A DNA stretch of 64,000 bases, from positions 1,272,663 to 1,336,662 of the forward strand of contig NC_009714.1 of NCBI RefSeq assembly GCF_000017585.1, given 5' to 3'. Within the stretch, counting starts at the first letter, position 1. Every line of letters begins with the position of its first letter. The notes beneath the pieces are model-generated. The model was not told the DNA's origin. It did no database searches and saw nothing but the letters and a program-made list of their open reading frames with translations. Origin of the DNA: Campylobacter hominis ATCC BAA-381. Lineage in GTDB: Bacteria; Campylobacterota; Campylobacteria; Campylobacterales; Campylobacteraceae. Of the stretch, positions 51,732 through 61,684 are shown piece by piece. A program made the translations under genes and the position numbers.

Positions 51732-54503
51732 TCAAACTTCTAAAATTTGAGCGCAATCTTTTAGTAAAAAAACTATAAAAGCTGAAATTTTATATTCGCC
51801 GAAAAGCGTTTTCATCGCATTTTTATAGCCGTTTACCTGATTGATATTTTTTTCTTCAAATTCACACGAAGTCTTATAATCCACAATACAAAACTCACCG
51901 TCTTTTCGCACTAAAAGATCCATTTGCTTTAATTTACCGTTAAATTTTAAAGGCTGTTCCTTTAAACTCTCACCGTCTTTTAAAATTTCTTTAAACTGTT
52001 TATTTTCAAACAAAAATTTCAGTCGATTTTTTAAATCCGTAAAATTTTGATTGTTTAAAAATTGTCCGTAACAGTTTTTAGTAAGATTTATAAGCTCGTC
52101 TATTTCATTTACGCTGAAATTTTCGCTCATTTCCAAAGCATAATGCACAGCCTCACCAAAATAAATTTTATCCAAATTTGCGTATGTAGCGTTTGATTCA
52201 TCATCTTTTTTTTCATTTTGCGGCGATACCGTTTGCAGGATTATTTTTTCGCTTCTGTAAGTTTTTTGTTTTGAAATTTTCCGCTTTGCAGGTTCGAACT
52301 TGCCGATTTCGCCATCTTTGATATCTAAAATTTTATCGAAATAAGAAATGTCGTTGCTATTATTGTCTATTTTATTTTTTATGATAACCAACGAATTTTC
52401 GGCCCTTGTCATTCCTACATAAAGTTCGTTTATAATCTCCTTACTGTCAAGCTCCTGCACTTTTTCAAGCAATTTTCCGTAATTTTTATCGATATTTTCT
52501 TTGCATTTTATTTTTTGGCTTACTTCCCAACACTCATTAAAATTATTTCCATTAAATAAATCGAAATTAAACTCACACAAAAAGTCGCTGCAATCTGCTC
52601 TATCTTTACCGAGTTTATCACAAAATATTACGTTCGGAAATTCAAGACCTTTTGACTTATGCACGGTCATAATCTTTACGCCGTTTGTATTTTTGGAAAA
52701 AATTTCAGTTTTTATATCGGCAAATATAAGCTCTACCGGATTTTTATAGCCGTTGGCGATTTCAAAAAAATACAAAATATTTTCGTCCGCTTCATTTATT
52801 TTTAAAATTTTACAGATTTTTTTTAGCGTATCGGGCACGCTTTGTTTCATATTTATATCAATCTTATCGGCACAAAAACCCAAAATCGTTTTTACATTTT
52901 CAGCATAAATTTTCTCGTCAAAAATGCAAAATTTTATAAATTCCAAAATTGCTCTAACCAAAGCGTAATTTGAAATTTGAACGGAACTTTGTGTATTGGC
53001 ATCGATTTTAGCGTCATTCAGCGCATTTTTTATAGTATCGGCTTCTTTATTTTGCCAGCACAAAATAGCGATATTTTCCTCTATTTCGCCGTGTGCTTTT
53101 AGCCAAATGACCTGATTTACGATATTTTTTATAATTTCGTCTTTTTCTGTACTTACAACTCTTACGAATCCGCCGCTTTTTTGTACGGCAATGGCTTCAA
53201 ATTTATTTTCATATTTTGTAATAAATTTTTCCTTTACAAAATCCACAAGAATAGGAAGCGAACGATAATTATTTTTTAATTCGTCCGCATATACGATTTG
53301 TTCGTATCTATTTTTTAAATCGGTAAAAATTTCTTTTTTGCCGCCGCGAAATCTGTAAATGCTCTGTTTTATATCGCCGACATAAAAAAAACTTCCCAAA
53401 GACGTGCCAAGCCCTGAGACGATCTCATCAATCAAAGGAAGTAAAATTTGGTATTGCGTTATATTTGTATCTTGAAATTCGTCAATCAAAAGATGGGTGA
53501 TCCGCTCATCAAGGCGAAAATAAAGGGCATCAGAATCAATTTTACCTTCTCCGCAAAGAATATAAAACGCCAAAGATGAAATATCGGCAAAACTAACAGA
53601 ATCAAGTTTTTTATTTACATCATGTTTGGCTTTTCTATAAGTTTCCAAAAAACCTGCAAGACCGCTTTTGCTGTATGCTTCCAAATCGTCGAAATACTTT
53701 TTAAGCGCCTTTTTAACGCACTCAAACATAGCATCTATTCTATTAGTTTCATCTTTATTATAAGATTTTTTATAATCCCCGTAATCAAATCCTCTTTCAA
53801 AAGGAGTGATTTTTAAAAACTCTCTCGGCGATTTTATAAGCGCTTTTTTGCCGCGTTCTTTAAGCCCGAGAGATACGAAATAATCTATAAATTTATCACG
53901 TTCCTTTTCAAAATCCAAGCTGCTTGGTATCTTTGCGTCAGTAATTTTTTTAAGCGAAATATTGTTTTTCCAAAATTTATCCAAATCATCATAAACTTGA
54001 GTATCACTTCTCTCACGCTCAAAAATATATCTTACAAAATTTTTTAAAGTTTGTTCATTTTTTGAAATTTCACTTAAAAATTTTTCGTTTTGAATACTTG
54101 TAATACTATCATCAACGCTAAAATTTGAACTAAGCCCTAAATTTAGAGCAAATGCCCTTAAAATAGAACTGAAAAAAGCGTCAAACGTATAAATTTTAAG
54201 ATTTTGATTTAAAAATTTTTCTTTTAATTTATCACGACGATTTAAAATTTGCTCTTTGCTTTCGCCGAAATCATTCATCACATCATGCAAAATTTTTGAA
54301 TTTTCAAGGTCCAAAAAAGCCTCTACAATACGCGATTTCATCTCGCTTGCAGCTTTTTTTGTAAAGGTTATCGCAAGTATTTGATTCGGCAAAGCCCCGT
54401 CAAGCATAAGCTCAACAAATCTTTTCGTCAAAGCGTGAGTTTTTCCGCTTCCTGCACTTGCCTGCAAAGCTTCATAACGATTATTTTCATTTAAAAAGCT
54501 CAC
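51732..54503 (-). CDS. addA: AddA-like helicase/nuclease (RecB family)
   Basis: A 923-residue UvrD-type superfamily 1 helicase with a C-terminal PD-(D/E)XK nuclease. Motifs in order are LQASAGSGKTHALTKRF (I), LAITFTKKAASEMKSRI (Ia), LLIDEFQDTNITQYQ (II), GDIKQSIYRFRGG (III), KNNYRS (IV), MTVHKSKGLEFPNVIF (V) and ELYVGMTRAENSL (VI), then the nuclease MDLLVRKDGEFCIVDYKTS. It works with AddB to process double-strand breaks for RecA. It overlaps addB by 4 bp. Confidence 0.93.
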   Translation of the reverse strand: MSFLNENNRYEALQASAGSGKTHALTKRFVELMLDGALPNQILAITFTKKAASEMKSRIVEAFLDLENSKILHDVMNDFGESKEQILNRRDKLKEKFLNQNLKIYTFDAFFSSILRAFALNLGLSSNFSVDDSITSIQNEKFLSEISKNEQTLKNFVRYIFERERSDTQVYDDLDKFWKNNISLKKITDAKIPSSLDFEKERDKFIDYFVSLGLKERGKKALIKSPREFLKITPFERGFDYGDYKKSYNKDETNRIDAMFECVKKALKKYFDDLEAYSKSGLAGFLETYRKAKHDVNKKLDSVSFADISSLAFYILCGEGKIDSDALYFRLDERITHLLIDEFQDTNITQYQILLPLIDEIVSGLGTSLGSFFYVGDIKQSIYRFRGGKKEIFTDLKNRYEQIVYADELKNNYRSLPILVDFVKEKFITKYENKFEAIAVQKSGGFVRVVSTEKDEIIKNIVNQVIWLKAHGEIEENIAILCWQNKEADTIKNALNDAKIDANTQSSVQISNYALVRAILEFIKFCIFDEKIYAENVKTILGFCADKIDINMKQSVPDTLKKICKILKINEADENILYFFEIANGYKNPVELIFADIKTEIFSKNTNGVKIMTVHKSKGLEFPNVIFCDKLGKDRADCSDFLCEFNFDLFNGNNFNECWEVSQKIKCKENIDKNYGKLLEKVQELDSKEIINELYVGMTRAENSLVIIKNKIDNNSNDISYFDKILDIKDGEIGKFEPAKRKISKQKTYRSEKIILQTVSPQNEKKDDESNATYANLDKIYFGEAVHYALEMSENFSVNEIDELINLTKNCYGQFLNNQNFTDLKNRLKFLFENKQFKEILKDGESLKEQPLKFNGKLKQMDLLVRKDGEFCIVDYKTSCEFEEKNINQVNGYKNAMKTLFGEYKISAFIVFLLKDCAQILEV

Positions 54504-56911
54504 GCGATTTCTCCTTTGCAGATGATTTTATAAGGACAGAAATCACACTCTTTAGCTTCTTTTTCAAAATAATCGCTGCGCGAAAATTTCATCTCATTTT
54601 GTGCGCTCAATTTAAGAGAAAAAATTAAATCCTTTAAACTTGGATAAATTTTATCTTTGCTTTCATACGCAACATTTATTCCTAATTTAGAAGGTATTTT
54701 TGCGCAATTTTTTATGGATATAAAATAACTTTGCGTGCTGTCGTCAAGCCCAAGAAGAGCTTTATAAAAAGCAAGCTGATATGATTTATCGTTTACGTTA
54801 CCGCTTTTATAATCGTTCAAAAGCGTTTCTCCGTTTTTATTTTTATCGATTCTGTCGATTTTGCCTTTTATTTTTACTCCGCAAAACTCCGTTTCCATTT
54901 GTTTTTCAGCAGCTTCAAAATTAAAACCCTGTTTTAAAAAATCAGTAAAAATTTCATCATTTACTTTTTTTATACGGTAAAAACTCAACTCTCTTTCAAA
55001 ATCACTGATTATGTATTTTTTTGAAATTTGTGTATAAACTTCTGCGAATTTCTGCTCATTAAAAGTTCCGAAATCATTATAAATTTTTTGTAGAACTTCG
55101 TGAATTAAAGAGCCTTTTGAAGCAAAATCCAACTGCGTTTCAAGCTTTTTGGGCTCTTTTATATTCGCCAAATAAGCATAATAATATTTGCGTTTGCAAG
55201 ACAAAAAAACATCAAGTTTGCTGAAAGAAAGTGCGTCGTCAAAAAGTTTTGATTTGCAAACCGGATCATCATTTTGTAAAAAAGAAAAAATCTTATTTTT
55301 TCTATTCGCAAAAACGTGCAGATATGCTTCATCACTATAATCCGTATCATCAATAATGTCAAATTTTTTCGCGAATCTGAAAACAATTTTATCTTCATTT
55401 TCCTGATAGCTTATCGCAACTTTTTTCGCATTTTTAATCAAACTCTCATAATAAAATCTTTGCAAATTTTCTCTATCTTCGTGCCCGATCAGCCCTGCTT
55501 TCGCACGAACTTTACTGCTTAAAAACATCTCGGCGCTTACTCTTTTTGGAATTAAATCGTCGTTAAAATCGATTATAATAACACCGTCAAATTTCATTCC
55601 CCTGCTTTCCAAAATGCCAAGTACACTTACTTCGCCGCCACTTACATCATCAATTTTAATTTCACTGAGTAAAGAAAGTAAAATTTCGCAAAGATTACCG
55701 AAAGTCAGATTTGCCGATTTGTTTTTTTGCATTAAAATAGAAATTTCAAACAGAGGTTCGGCCAAAATTTTATCCGCATTTTTTGTATTTTCGGCGATTT
55801 GCAGAATAATCTCTTTGAATACTTCAAAATTTGCGCACATACCGAAATTTTTCATAAAATTTTCATATAAATCGGCATCTATCAGATTTTTTTGAAAAAA
55901 TACCGTATTTTCACTCCATTGAGTATTATCCTGATCTTTCAAATCAATAAAAATACCGTTTTTAGCAAGATTCGTAAATTTTTCCAAAATCTGAAAAAAA
56001 GCGCTGCTGCTGAATTTTTCACCCATTGCAAAATTCAGCATTCTATTTGCAAGCGCCTTATCGTGCGCTATTAAAATCTCGGCGAAATCTTCATCAGGAA
56101 GTATCACGGCGATATTTTTAGGATTAATTCCTGCTTGAATAAAGCTTGAAATTTTTTCAAATACAAAGGCGCATTGCAAACTTCTTAAAGAAAATGCGCG
56201 AAGCGAAACCTTTAAATTTTGAGGGGCGGATTTTACATTTTCTATCTTTTTTTTACTTAAATTAAGCTCATAAATTTTTTCATTGTCAAAATCTGCACCT
56301 GAAAACTCTCTAAATTTTTGAACCAGCTTCGTATTTAATCCGCTTACCTGAAATTTTACCGTAACATCGCAAATTTTGCTTATTTCAGTTAAAATTTCAA
56401 ATTCAAAATTTGATAAAATTCCATCAATTTCAATGAAAATTTTAGAGTAATTTTTAATAAACTTTTGATTTATTTCATAAATATAAGGAAGCGTTATTTC
56501 ATCAAAAAAGCCGTTTTGATTCAATAGACTTTTATAATTTTCAAGCACAAGAGATAAAATTTTTAAATGTTCGCTATAACTGGCGTATGTATCATTAATA
56601 TCAAGATCATCTATACTTTTTTTCTCCGCGGCAAGTTCTTTGAAAAAAGAGAAAAGATAATCGCTGTTTTTCATAAACTCGTAAAATTCCAAAGGAAATT
56701 TCAACGTTTCATTTGCCTGTTTTACAACTCTGCAAGCTTCACGCATAAATAAAATTTGCTCTATTTTTTGGCATTTGCAAAGTTTGTTCACTTTGACACA
56801 TTTACCGAAAAACTCGCCTAATGAAGCTGTTTTTTGAAGAAGTTCGTTTTCGCAGGTTTTATCTAAAAACGCTCTGATTTTTCGCCTTGTGGAAAATACG
56901 AAAAGCTGCAT
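54500..56911 (-). CDS. addB: AddB-like exonuclease subunit
   Basis: An 803-residue partner of AddA. The N-terminal helicase-like domain is degenerate. The C-terminal PD-(D/E)XK nuclease has GSLIHEVLQKIY, GKIDRIDKNKNGETLLNDYKSG, and the iron-sulfur cysteine arrangement with FLSCKRKYYYAY plus ECDFCPYKIIC. The EDRENLQRFYYESLIKNAKK segment is typical of AddB helicase remnants. It starts one base into the FixH-like gene end. Confidence 0.9.
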   Translation of the reverse strand: MQLFVFSTRRKIRAFLDKTCENELLQKTASLGEFFGKCVKVNKLCKCQKIEQILFMREACRVVKQANETLKFPLEFYEFMKNSDYLFSFFKELAAEKKSIDDLDINDTYASYSEHLKILSLVLENYKSLLNQNGFFDEITLPYIYEINQKFIKNYSKIFIEIDGILSNFEFEILTEISKICDVTVKFQVSGLNTKLVQKFREFSGADFDNEKIYELNLSKKKIENVKSAPQNLKVSLRAFSLRSLQCAFVFEKISSFIQAGINPKNIAVILPDEDFAEILIAHDKALANRMLNFAMGEKFSSSAFFQILEKFTNLAKNGIFIDLKDQDNTQWSENTVFFQKNLIDADLYENFMKNFGMCANFEVFKEIILQIAENTKNADKILAEPLFEISILMQKNKSANLTFGNLCEILLSLLSEIKIDDVSGGEVSVLGILESRGMKFDGVIIIDFNDDLIPKRVSAEMFLSSKVRAKAGLIGHEDRENLQRFYYESLIKNAKKVAISYQENEDKIVFRFAKKFDIIDDTDYSDEAYLHVFANRKNKIFSFLQNDDPVCKSKLFDDALSFSKLDVFLSCKRKYYYAYLANIKEPKKLETQLDFASKGSLIHEVLQKIYNDFGTFNEQKFAEVYTQISKKYIISDFERELSFYRIKKVNDEIFTDFLKQGFNFEAAEKQMETEFCGVKIKGKIDRIDKNKNGETLLNDYKSGNVNDKSYQLAFYKALLGLDDSTQSYFISIKNCAKIPSKLGINVAYESKDKIYPSLKDLIFSLKLSAQNEMKFSRSDYFEKEAKECDFCPYKIICKGEIA

Positions 56912-57399
56912 TATTTATCCGCTTTTATTTCAAATTTGAAAAAACCGGTATCTTTTGTATCTGTGATTTTAACTAAAATTTGCCATCTGCCAGGTTTGCC
57001 TGGAATAAAATTCGCTTCAAAAATATTGTCTTTTAACTTGGCTTCAAACTTTTTATCGAATTTCGAACTGTCCGGTCTGGTAAATAGAATTTGAGCTTTT
57101 AAATCTTTTAAATTTAATCCATCTTTTGGTGTAATTTTAAATTTTGCATTAAAATTTTGTCCTACTTTGGCATTTCCAGGTATAAACTCCACTGCGTATT
57201 TTTTATCAAATTTTGCTTGTGAAATTTGAATTTCGTTGTAGTTATTATCCACATCCTGATATTGATCAAAATAAAAATTATCTTTATAAACCGGATAATC
57301 AAGCGAAATTATAACCGTTACAATGCACGCGACAATTATCGCGAAAATCGCTAATATAATGCCGTAAGGCCAAAAAGTTTTTTTATTTTTTTCGTTCAT
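56911..57399 (-). CDS. FixH/CcoH-like protein
   Basis: A 162-residue membrane-anchored protein with one N-terminal membrane segment (YGIILAIFAIIVACIVTVIIS) and a periplasmic Ig-like domain with KITPKDGLNLKDLKA and GKPGRWQILVKITD. FixH/CcoH is needed for cbb3 oxidase assembly or stability. It is encoded downstream of ccoNOQP and overlaps the TPM gene by 4 bp. Confidence 0.82.
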   Translation of the reverse strand: MNEKNKKTFWPYGIILAIFAIIVACIVTVIISLDYPVYKDNFYFDQYQDVDNNYNEIQISQAKFDKKYAVEFIPGNAKVGQNFNAKFKITPKDGLNLKDLKAQILFTRPDSSKFDKKFEAKLKDNIFEANFIPGKPGRWQILVKITDTKDTGFFKFEIKADK

Positions 57400-58049
57400 T
57401 TTTTACCTTTAAATTTTCTGAAAACAAACGCGCCGACGACTAAAATTATTGTGCCGTAAAAAATAAACCTGATACCGTTTAAAACATTTTTATTTGCGTT
57501 GCCGATAGAGCTTGCGAGTTTCACATTTTGGCTACTTGCAACCTGATCGGCGATATCGGCATACCCGTTCAATACAGCGGCATTATATATATCCTTTCCT
57601 TTTTTAGATACCAAAATAGGAATGATTGTGCCGCTATTGGGCATAGGGCTAAGCACTTGCTCTTTATCAAATAATGTGTCCGCACCTTTTGAATTAAAAA
57701 TTTTTATCTTATGCTCTTTTTGGACTAGAATCAGCAAAATATAAGGTTGAGAAAATTTTGAAGTTAATTCGCCCGCTTTTTTATTTAACGCTTGATTTAT
57801 ATCTTGTTCTTTCAGATTATTCGGCGCCATATTTTCAGCGTTTTTGTATAAACTTTCAAAGACGGCAACATATAAACCAACGCCTGTTTTTGATTTTAAT
57901 TCAGCACCGATTGTTTCCAGTTCAGAGCTTACTTGACTGCTTAAAATTTTGTCATTATTTATTACAAAATTATCAGCACTTAAACTTTGAGCCAAAATTA
58001 AAAAAAGGGCGATTAAAAAACCGCCCTTAAACTTAAATACTTTCATCAT
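57396..58049 (-). CDS. TPM-domain (YgcG-like) membrane protein
   Basis: A protein of about 217 residues with a signal peptide (FLIALFLILAQSLSADN), an extracytoplasmic TPM domain (KTGVGLYVAVFESL, QPYILLILVQKEHKIKIFNSKGA), and a C-terminal membrane segment (FIFYGTIILVVGAFVF) with a KKFKGKK-like basic tail. TPM domains are linked to photosystem repair in plants and to respiratory or envelope roles in bacteria. ATG at 58049 overlaps the preceding small ORF stop by one base (TGATG). Confidence 0.8.
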   Translation of the reverse strand: MMKVFKFKGGFLIALFLILAQSLSADNFVINNDKILSSQVSSELETIGAELKSKTGVGLYVAVFESLYKNAENMAPNNLKEQDINQALNKKAGELTSKFSQPYILLILVQKEHKIKIFNSKGADTLFDKEQVLSPMPNSGTIIPILVSKKGKDIYNAAVLNGYADIADQVASSQNVKLASSIGNANKNVLNGIRFIFYGTIILVVGAFVFRKFKGKK

Positions 58050-58150
58050 CAGCCGATGAAAAGATGATTTGGAGTCAAAACTGACCACGCAGTAATTACA
58101 GCCAAAACCACCAAGCCAACTACAATGATTTTTTCCATTAAAGATGCCAT
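58049..58150 (-). CDS. 33-residue single-span membrane protein in the cbb3 operon
   Basis: A small gene: ATG at 58150-58148 with AAGGAG six to seven nt upstream, and stop TGA at 58051-58049. It reads MASLMEKIIVVGLVVLAVIT followed by AWSVLTPNHLFIG, a single membrane segment of about 20 residues. It lies 3 bp after the DUF4006 gene and one base into the TPM gene, so it is embedded in the operon. Function unknown; a subunit or assembly peptide of the cbb3 oxidase is plausible, comparable with the small CcoM subunit of Pseudomonas stutzeri. Confidence 0.8.
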   Translation of the reverse strand: MASLMEKIIVVGLVVLAVITAWSVLTPNHLFIG

Positions 58151-58153
58151 TTT

Positions 58154-58372
58154 TTACTCCTTAATTTTCATTGTCTCTTTTGCCACTTCTATACTGCTTG
58201 ATTGTTTAACCTGCTCAGCATTTGTATAGCTATATGGTTGTTCTGCAACTGATTGTTGCGCCAAAATTCCAAGATATGTAAGTCCTGCTAAAATAGTCAG
58301 TAACAAAACAGTTGCGATTAGCATTCCGGTAATTCCGTTCAATCCGAATATATGTCTACTTGTATTTTCCAT
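58154..58372 (-). CDS. DUF4006 family small membrane protein
   Basis: A 72-residue protein with one membrane segment (TGMLIATVLLLTILAGLTYLG) after the conserved HIFGLNGITGM. It is encoded 11 bp downstream of ccoP. DUF4006 is restricted largely to Campylobacterota and co-occurs with cbb3 oxidase; its role is not known. Confidence 0.85.
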   Translation of the reverse strand: MENTSRHIFGLNGITGMLIATVLLLTILAGLTYLGILAQQSVAEQPYSYTNAEQVKQSSSIEVAKETMKIKE

Positions 58373-58383
58373 TTTATGCTCCT

Positions 58384-59298
58384 TTATTTTGCAAAATTAG
58401 AAATGATAAACTCGCCGACTGCTTTCTTTTGAGTATCATTTAACATATTATGGAAATTAGGCATTTCGCCGATACCATCTTTTACACCATCTTCTGCTCC
58501 GATAGTACCTTTTTTACCGCGATTTAGCACATCTACTACGAATTTGCTTGATCCGTAATTTGAAATGCTCGGATAAATATCTCCCATTCCGCTAGCCTCC
58601 GCATTGCCGTCTACACCGTGGCAACTGGCACAAGTATTTGCATAAAGTTCTCTACCTTGATCTACAAGTTCAGGATTTTTTGTAGTTTTAACAGCCGAAA
58701 TTTCTTTAGCTATATAAGCTGAAACAGCTTTAGCTTCATCTTCATTTTGTATAAGACCATTTCCCATTGGAAGCATAACTCCACCACCATATCCAAGACC
58801 TGCTGATCCTTTTATAATAGTATTATAAATACCTTCTTCATTTCCCCATTTGCTTAAATCTCTTGCTTTGCCGTTTATTCCGTCACCTGAAACACCATGA
58901 CATTGTGAGCATTTAACAAAGAAAATTCCTTCGCCCATTTGAACAAGAGTTTCTTGATCGGCATTTACAAATTTCTCTTCAAATTTTGCTGTATGAGCTG
59001 CAACTTCTTCATTGTATTCACCTACTTGAGAATATGAATTCAAAGGATATCCCATCATAAAATACCAGATAGCCCAAACAATCAATAAGATAAATGTGAT
59101 AGCCCAACCTACCGGTAAATCATTATGAAGTTCACCAATGCCATCCCATGTATCACCTGACAATTCTTTATTTGATTTTTCTTTCATTTTGTTAAAATAG
59201 CCTTTTATAACAAAAAAGCTAATAAGCAAAATCAATAAAGCTCCCAAAAGTGAAAGTGTATTTACATTATCACTTAAATTAAAAAAAGATTTTTCCAT
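58384..59298 (-). CDS. ccoP: cbb3-type cytochrome c oxidase subunit III (dihaem)
   Basis: A 304-residue membrane-anchored dihaem cytochrome c. There are two N-terminal membrane segments (LLGALLILLISFFVIKGYF and WAITFILLIVWAIWYFMMG), then two haem domains with CSQCH and CASCH motifs. It passes electrons from the periplasmic cytochrome c pool to CcoO/CcoN. Distal Met residues are likely in VMLPMGNGL and GEMPNFHNM. Confidence 0.97.
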   Translation of the reverse strand: MEKSFFNLSDNVNTLSLLGALLILLISFFVIKGYFNKMKEKSNKELSGDTWDGIGELHNDLPVGWAITFILLIVWAIWYFMMGYPLNSYSQVGEYNEEVAAHTAKFEEKFVNADQETLVQMGEGIFFVKCSQCHGVSGDGINGKARDLSKWGNEEGIYNTIIKGSAGLGYGGGVMLPMGNGLIQNEDEAKAVSAYIAKEISAVKTTKNPELVDQGRELYANTCASCHGVDGNAEASGMGDIYPSISNYGSSKFVVDVLNRGKKGTIGAEDGVKDGIGEMPNFHNMLNDTQKKAVGEFIISNFAK

Positions 59299-59301
59299 AA
59301 T

Positions 59302-59523
59302 TTATAGCTCCTTTTTTGCATCCTCTTGCGATGATTTTGGTTCCAAAATTTCATCACCGATATTATCATCAAGTGCTAAATTTCCATACTTTTCATAATT
59401 TCTGCGACCTGTTTTTTCGCTTTTATATAAATGGTAATAATAACCATAAAGCACTACGCAAAGAAATATAATAAAAAATATAAATCCATAAGCTTGAAGC
59501 TCGCGGATAAATTCCATACTCAT
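59302..59523 (-). CDS. ccoQ: cbb3-type cytochrome c oxidase subunit CcoQ
   Basis: A 73-residue protein with one membrane segment (YGFIFFIIFLCVVLYGYYY) and a hydrophilic tail. By position between ccoO and ccoP it is the small stabilising subunit CcoQ. Confidence 0.9.
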   Translation of the reverse strand: MSMEFIRELQAYGFIFFIIFLCVVLYGYYYHLYKSEKTGRRNYEKYGNLALDDNIGDEILEPKSSQEDAKKEL

Positions 59524-59537
59524 CGTTCAAGCCTTTC

Positions 59538-60206
59538 TTATTTTAGGCTATTTAGATATGCGATTAAGGCTACAATTTGTCTTATTTCGCCATTCTTAAA
59601 CGCATCTTTTACATCTTGATCTTTCATTTGATCAACAATTACTTTCGCCTCTGCCATCACCGCAGCTTTTTCTTCATCAAGTGTAGCACCGAGTTTTGTC
59701 ATGCCCTCTTTGTTATAAGGAACACCAAAAACTTTTTGTACTGTAACAGCTTCAGCATAAGCGGTATCTATGTCTGCATTTTTTACAAACATATGCTTAT
59801 ACGCAGGCATTACAGATCCAGGCACTACAGAAAGTGGATCTTTCATATGATTTTCATGCCAATCAGTAGTTCCTGTTTTACCTATACGCATTAAATCAGG
59901 ACCTGTTCTTTTTGAACCCCACAAAAATGGTCTATCATAAACAAACTCGCCGCTTTTTGAATAAGCACCGTATCTATCGGTTTCTGATTTAAACGGTCTT
60001 ATAAGTTGTGAGTGGCAAGCATTACAGCTATCAGCTATATAAACTTGTCTTCCTGCAAGTTGTAAGGTTGTATAAGGTTGTTTGCCTTCTATCGGTCTTG
60101 CACTATTTGCAAAATCAGGCAAAATTTCAACAATACCTGCATAAGCAATAATAATAAAAACAGCGACTGCAAAAAAGAATGGATTTTTTTCTAACCAACT
60201 AAACAT
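59538..60206 (-). CDS. ccoO: cbb3-type cytochrome c oxidase subunit II (monohaem)
   Basis: A 222-residue membrane-anchored cytochrome c with an N-terminal membrane segment (FFFAVAVFIIIAYAGIVEIL), the haem site CNACH followed by the conserved SQLIRPFKSETDRYG, and the family segment WGSKRTGPDLMRIG. The probable axial Met is in PGSVMPAYKHMF. Confidence 0.97.
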   Translation of the reverse strand: MFSWLEKNPFFFAVAVFIIIAYAGIVEILPDFANSARPIEGKQPYTTLQLAGRQVYIADSCNACHSQLIRPFKSETDRYGAYSKSGEFVYDRPFLWGSKRTGPDLMRIGKTGTTDWHENHMKDPLSVVPGSVMPAYKHMFVKNADIDTAYAEAVTVQKVFGVPYNKEGMTKLGATLDEEKAAVMAEAKVIVDQMKDQDVKDAFKNGEIRQIVALIAYLNSLK

Positions 60207-60217
60207 AACTTTCCTCC

Positions 60218-61684
60218 TTACGCTGCCATAGGTGAAGCGCTAACAGGCTCAGTTTCCAAGCGTCTACCTGAACTGACTGACTTCAAAATATTATAAACAA
60301 ACATTACTAAACCTATGAAGTATAGTAATCCACCGACAGCTCTTATAATATAATAAGGATGCAAAGCAGATACAGTATCAATAAAGCTGTAAGCAAGGTT
60401 ACCGAATTCGTCTGTTGCTCTCCACATCATACCTTGTGTGATACCTGCGATCCACATTGATGAGAAAAACAAAACTATACCTGTTGTTTGAATCCAGAAT
60501 TGTGCATCCATAAGTTTTTTAGAGTATAACTCTCTTTTGAACATTCTTGGAACCATATGATACATAGCTGCCATTGTCATAAATCCGACCCAGCCAAGTG
60601 TTCCATCGTGAACGTGTCCAGGAATCCAATCAGTAAAGTGAGCCAAAGCATTTACAGATTTTACTGAAAGAATCGGTCCTTCAAGTGTTGAGAACATATA
60701 GAATGTAGAAGCTAAAATCATAAATTTAATAAGTGGACTTTCTCTTAATTGATTCCATTCACCTTTCATTGTCAACAAAATATTGATACCTGAACCCCAG
60801 CTTGGTAAAATTAACACAATTGAGAATACTGAACCCATAGTTTGCATCCAGTCAGGAACGGTAGAATAAATCAAGTGGTGTCCGCCTGCCCATAAATAAA
60901 CAAACATCAAACCCCAGAATGAAAAAAGCGAAAGCTTGTAAGAGAAAATAGGTTGTCCGCTTTCTTTTGGTAAGAAATAATAAATTTGAGCAATAATTGC
61001 AACTGTGAAAACGAATGCGACGGCATTGTGTCCCCACCACCATTGAACTAAAGCGTCATTTGTACCTGAATACATTGATACAGAGTGCCACCAATTGCCG
61101 ACACCTGCTACAAAATATGTAGGAACTTCCATATTATTAAATAGATACAACATCGCAACGCCTAAGAATGTAGCGATATAATACCAAACTGAAATATATA
61201 GAGTTTTTTCACGTCTTATTCCGATGAGACCGAAAATACTCATACCGAATAAAACCCAAACAACAACGACCAATAAATCTATCGGCCATTCGAGTTCCGC
61301 GTATTCTTTTGAAGTTGTAACACCTGCAAATAGTGAAAAAACAGCTAAAAGTATAACAATTACATAAAGAATAAAGTGAAGCCATCCTATAGTTTTTAGG
61401 AATTTTGACTCACCCATAGATACTTTCAAAACTCTTTGACCTACATAATACCATGTAGCAAATATACCTGAAAGCATAAAGCCGTAGACTACGCCATTTG
61501 TGTGTAACGGTCTAAGGCGACTGAATGTTCCGTACTCTCCCAAAAGGTAATTAAGATCCGGAAACGCCATTTGAAAGGCTATTAAAACGCCAATCAGCAT
61601 TCCGATGATACCAAATGCAAGAGTTGTGAACAAGAAACATTTTGCGATTGTGTAATCGTATTCCAACACTTTTCCTGGTTGCAT
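60218..61684 (-). CDS. ccoN: cbb3-type cytochrome c oxidase catalytic subunit I
   Basis: A 488-residue, 12-span haem-copper oxidase core. It carries the haem b/b3 and CuB histidines in RPLHTNGVVYGFM, WWWGHNAVAFVFTVAI, AGGHHLIYSTVPDW and PGHVHDGTLGWVGF. It reduces O2 with high affinity, the main microaerobic terminal oxidase of Campylobacter. First gene of the operon, with AGGAGG before the ATG. Confidence 0.98.
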   Translation of the reverse strand: MQPGKVLEYDYTIAKCFLFTTLAFGIIGMLIGVLIAFQMAFPDLNYLLGEYGTFSRLRPLHTNGVVYGFMLSGIFATWYYVGQRVLKVSMGESKFLKTIGWLHFILYVIVILLAVFSLFAGVTTSKEYAELEWPIDLLVVVVWVLFGMSIFGLIGIRREKTLYISVWYYIATFLGVAMLYLFNNMEVPTYFVAGVGNWWHSVSMYSGTNDALVQWWWGHNAVAFVFTVAIIAQIYYFLPKESGQPIFSYKLSLFSFWGLMFVYLWAGGHHLIYSTVPDWMQTMGSVFSIVLILPSWGSGINILLTMKGEWNQLRESPLIKFMILASTFYMFSTLEGPILSVKSVNALAHFTDWIPGHVHDGTLGWVGFMTMAAMYHMVPRMFKRELYSKKLMDAQFWIQTTGIVLFFSSMWIAGITQGMMWRATDEFGNLAYSFIDTVSALHPYYIIRAVGGLLYFIGLVMFVYNILKSVSSGRRLETEPVSASPMAA

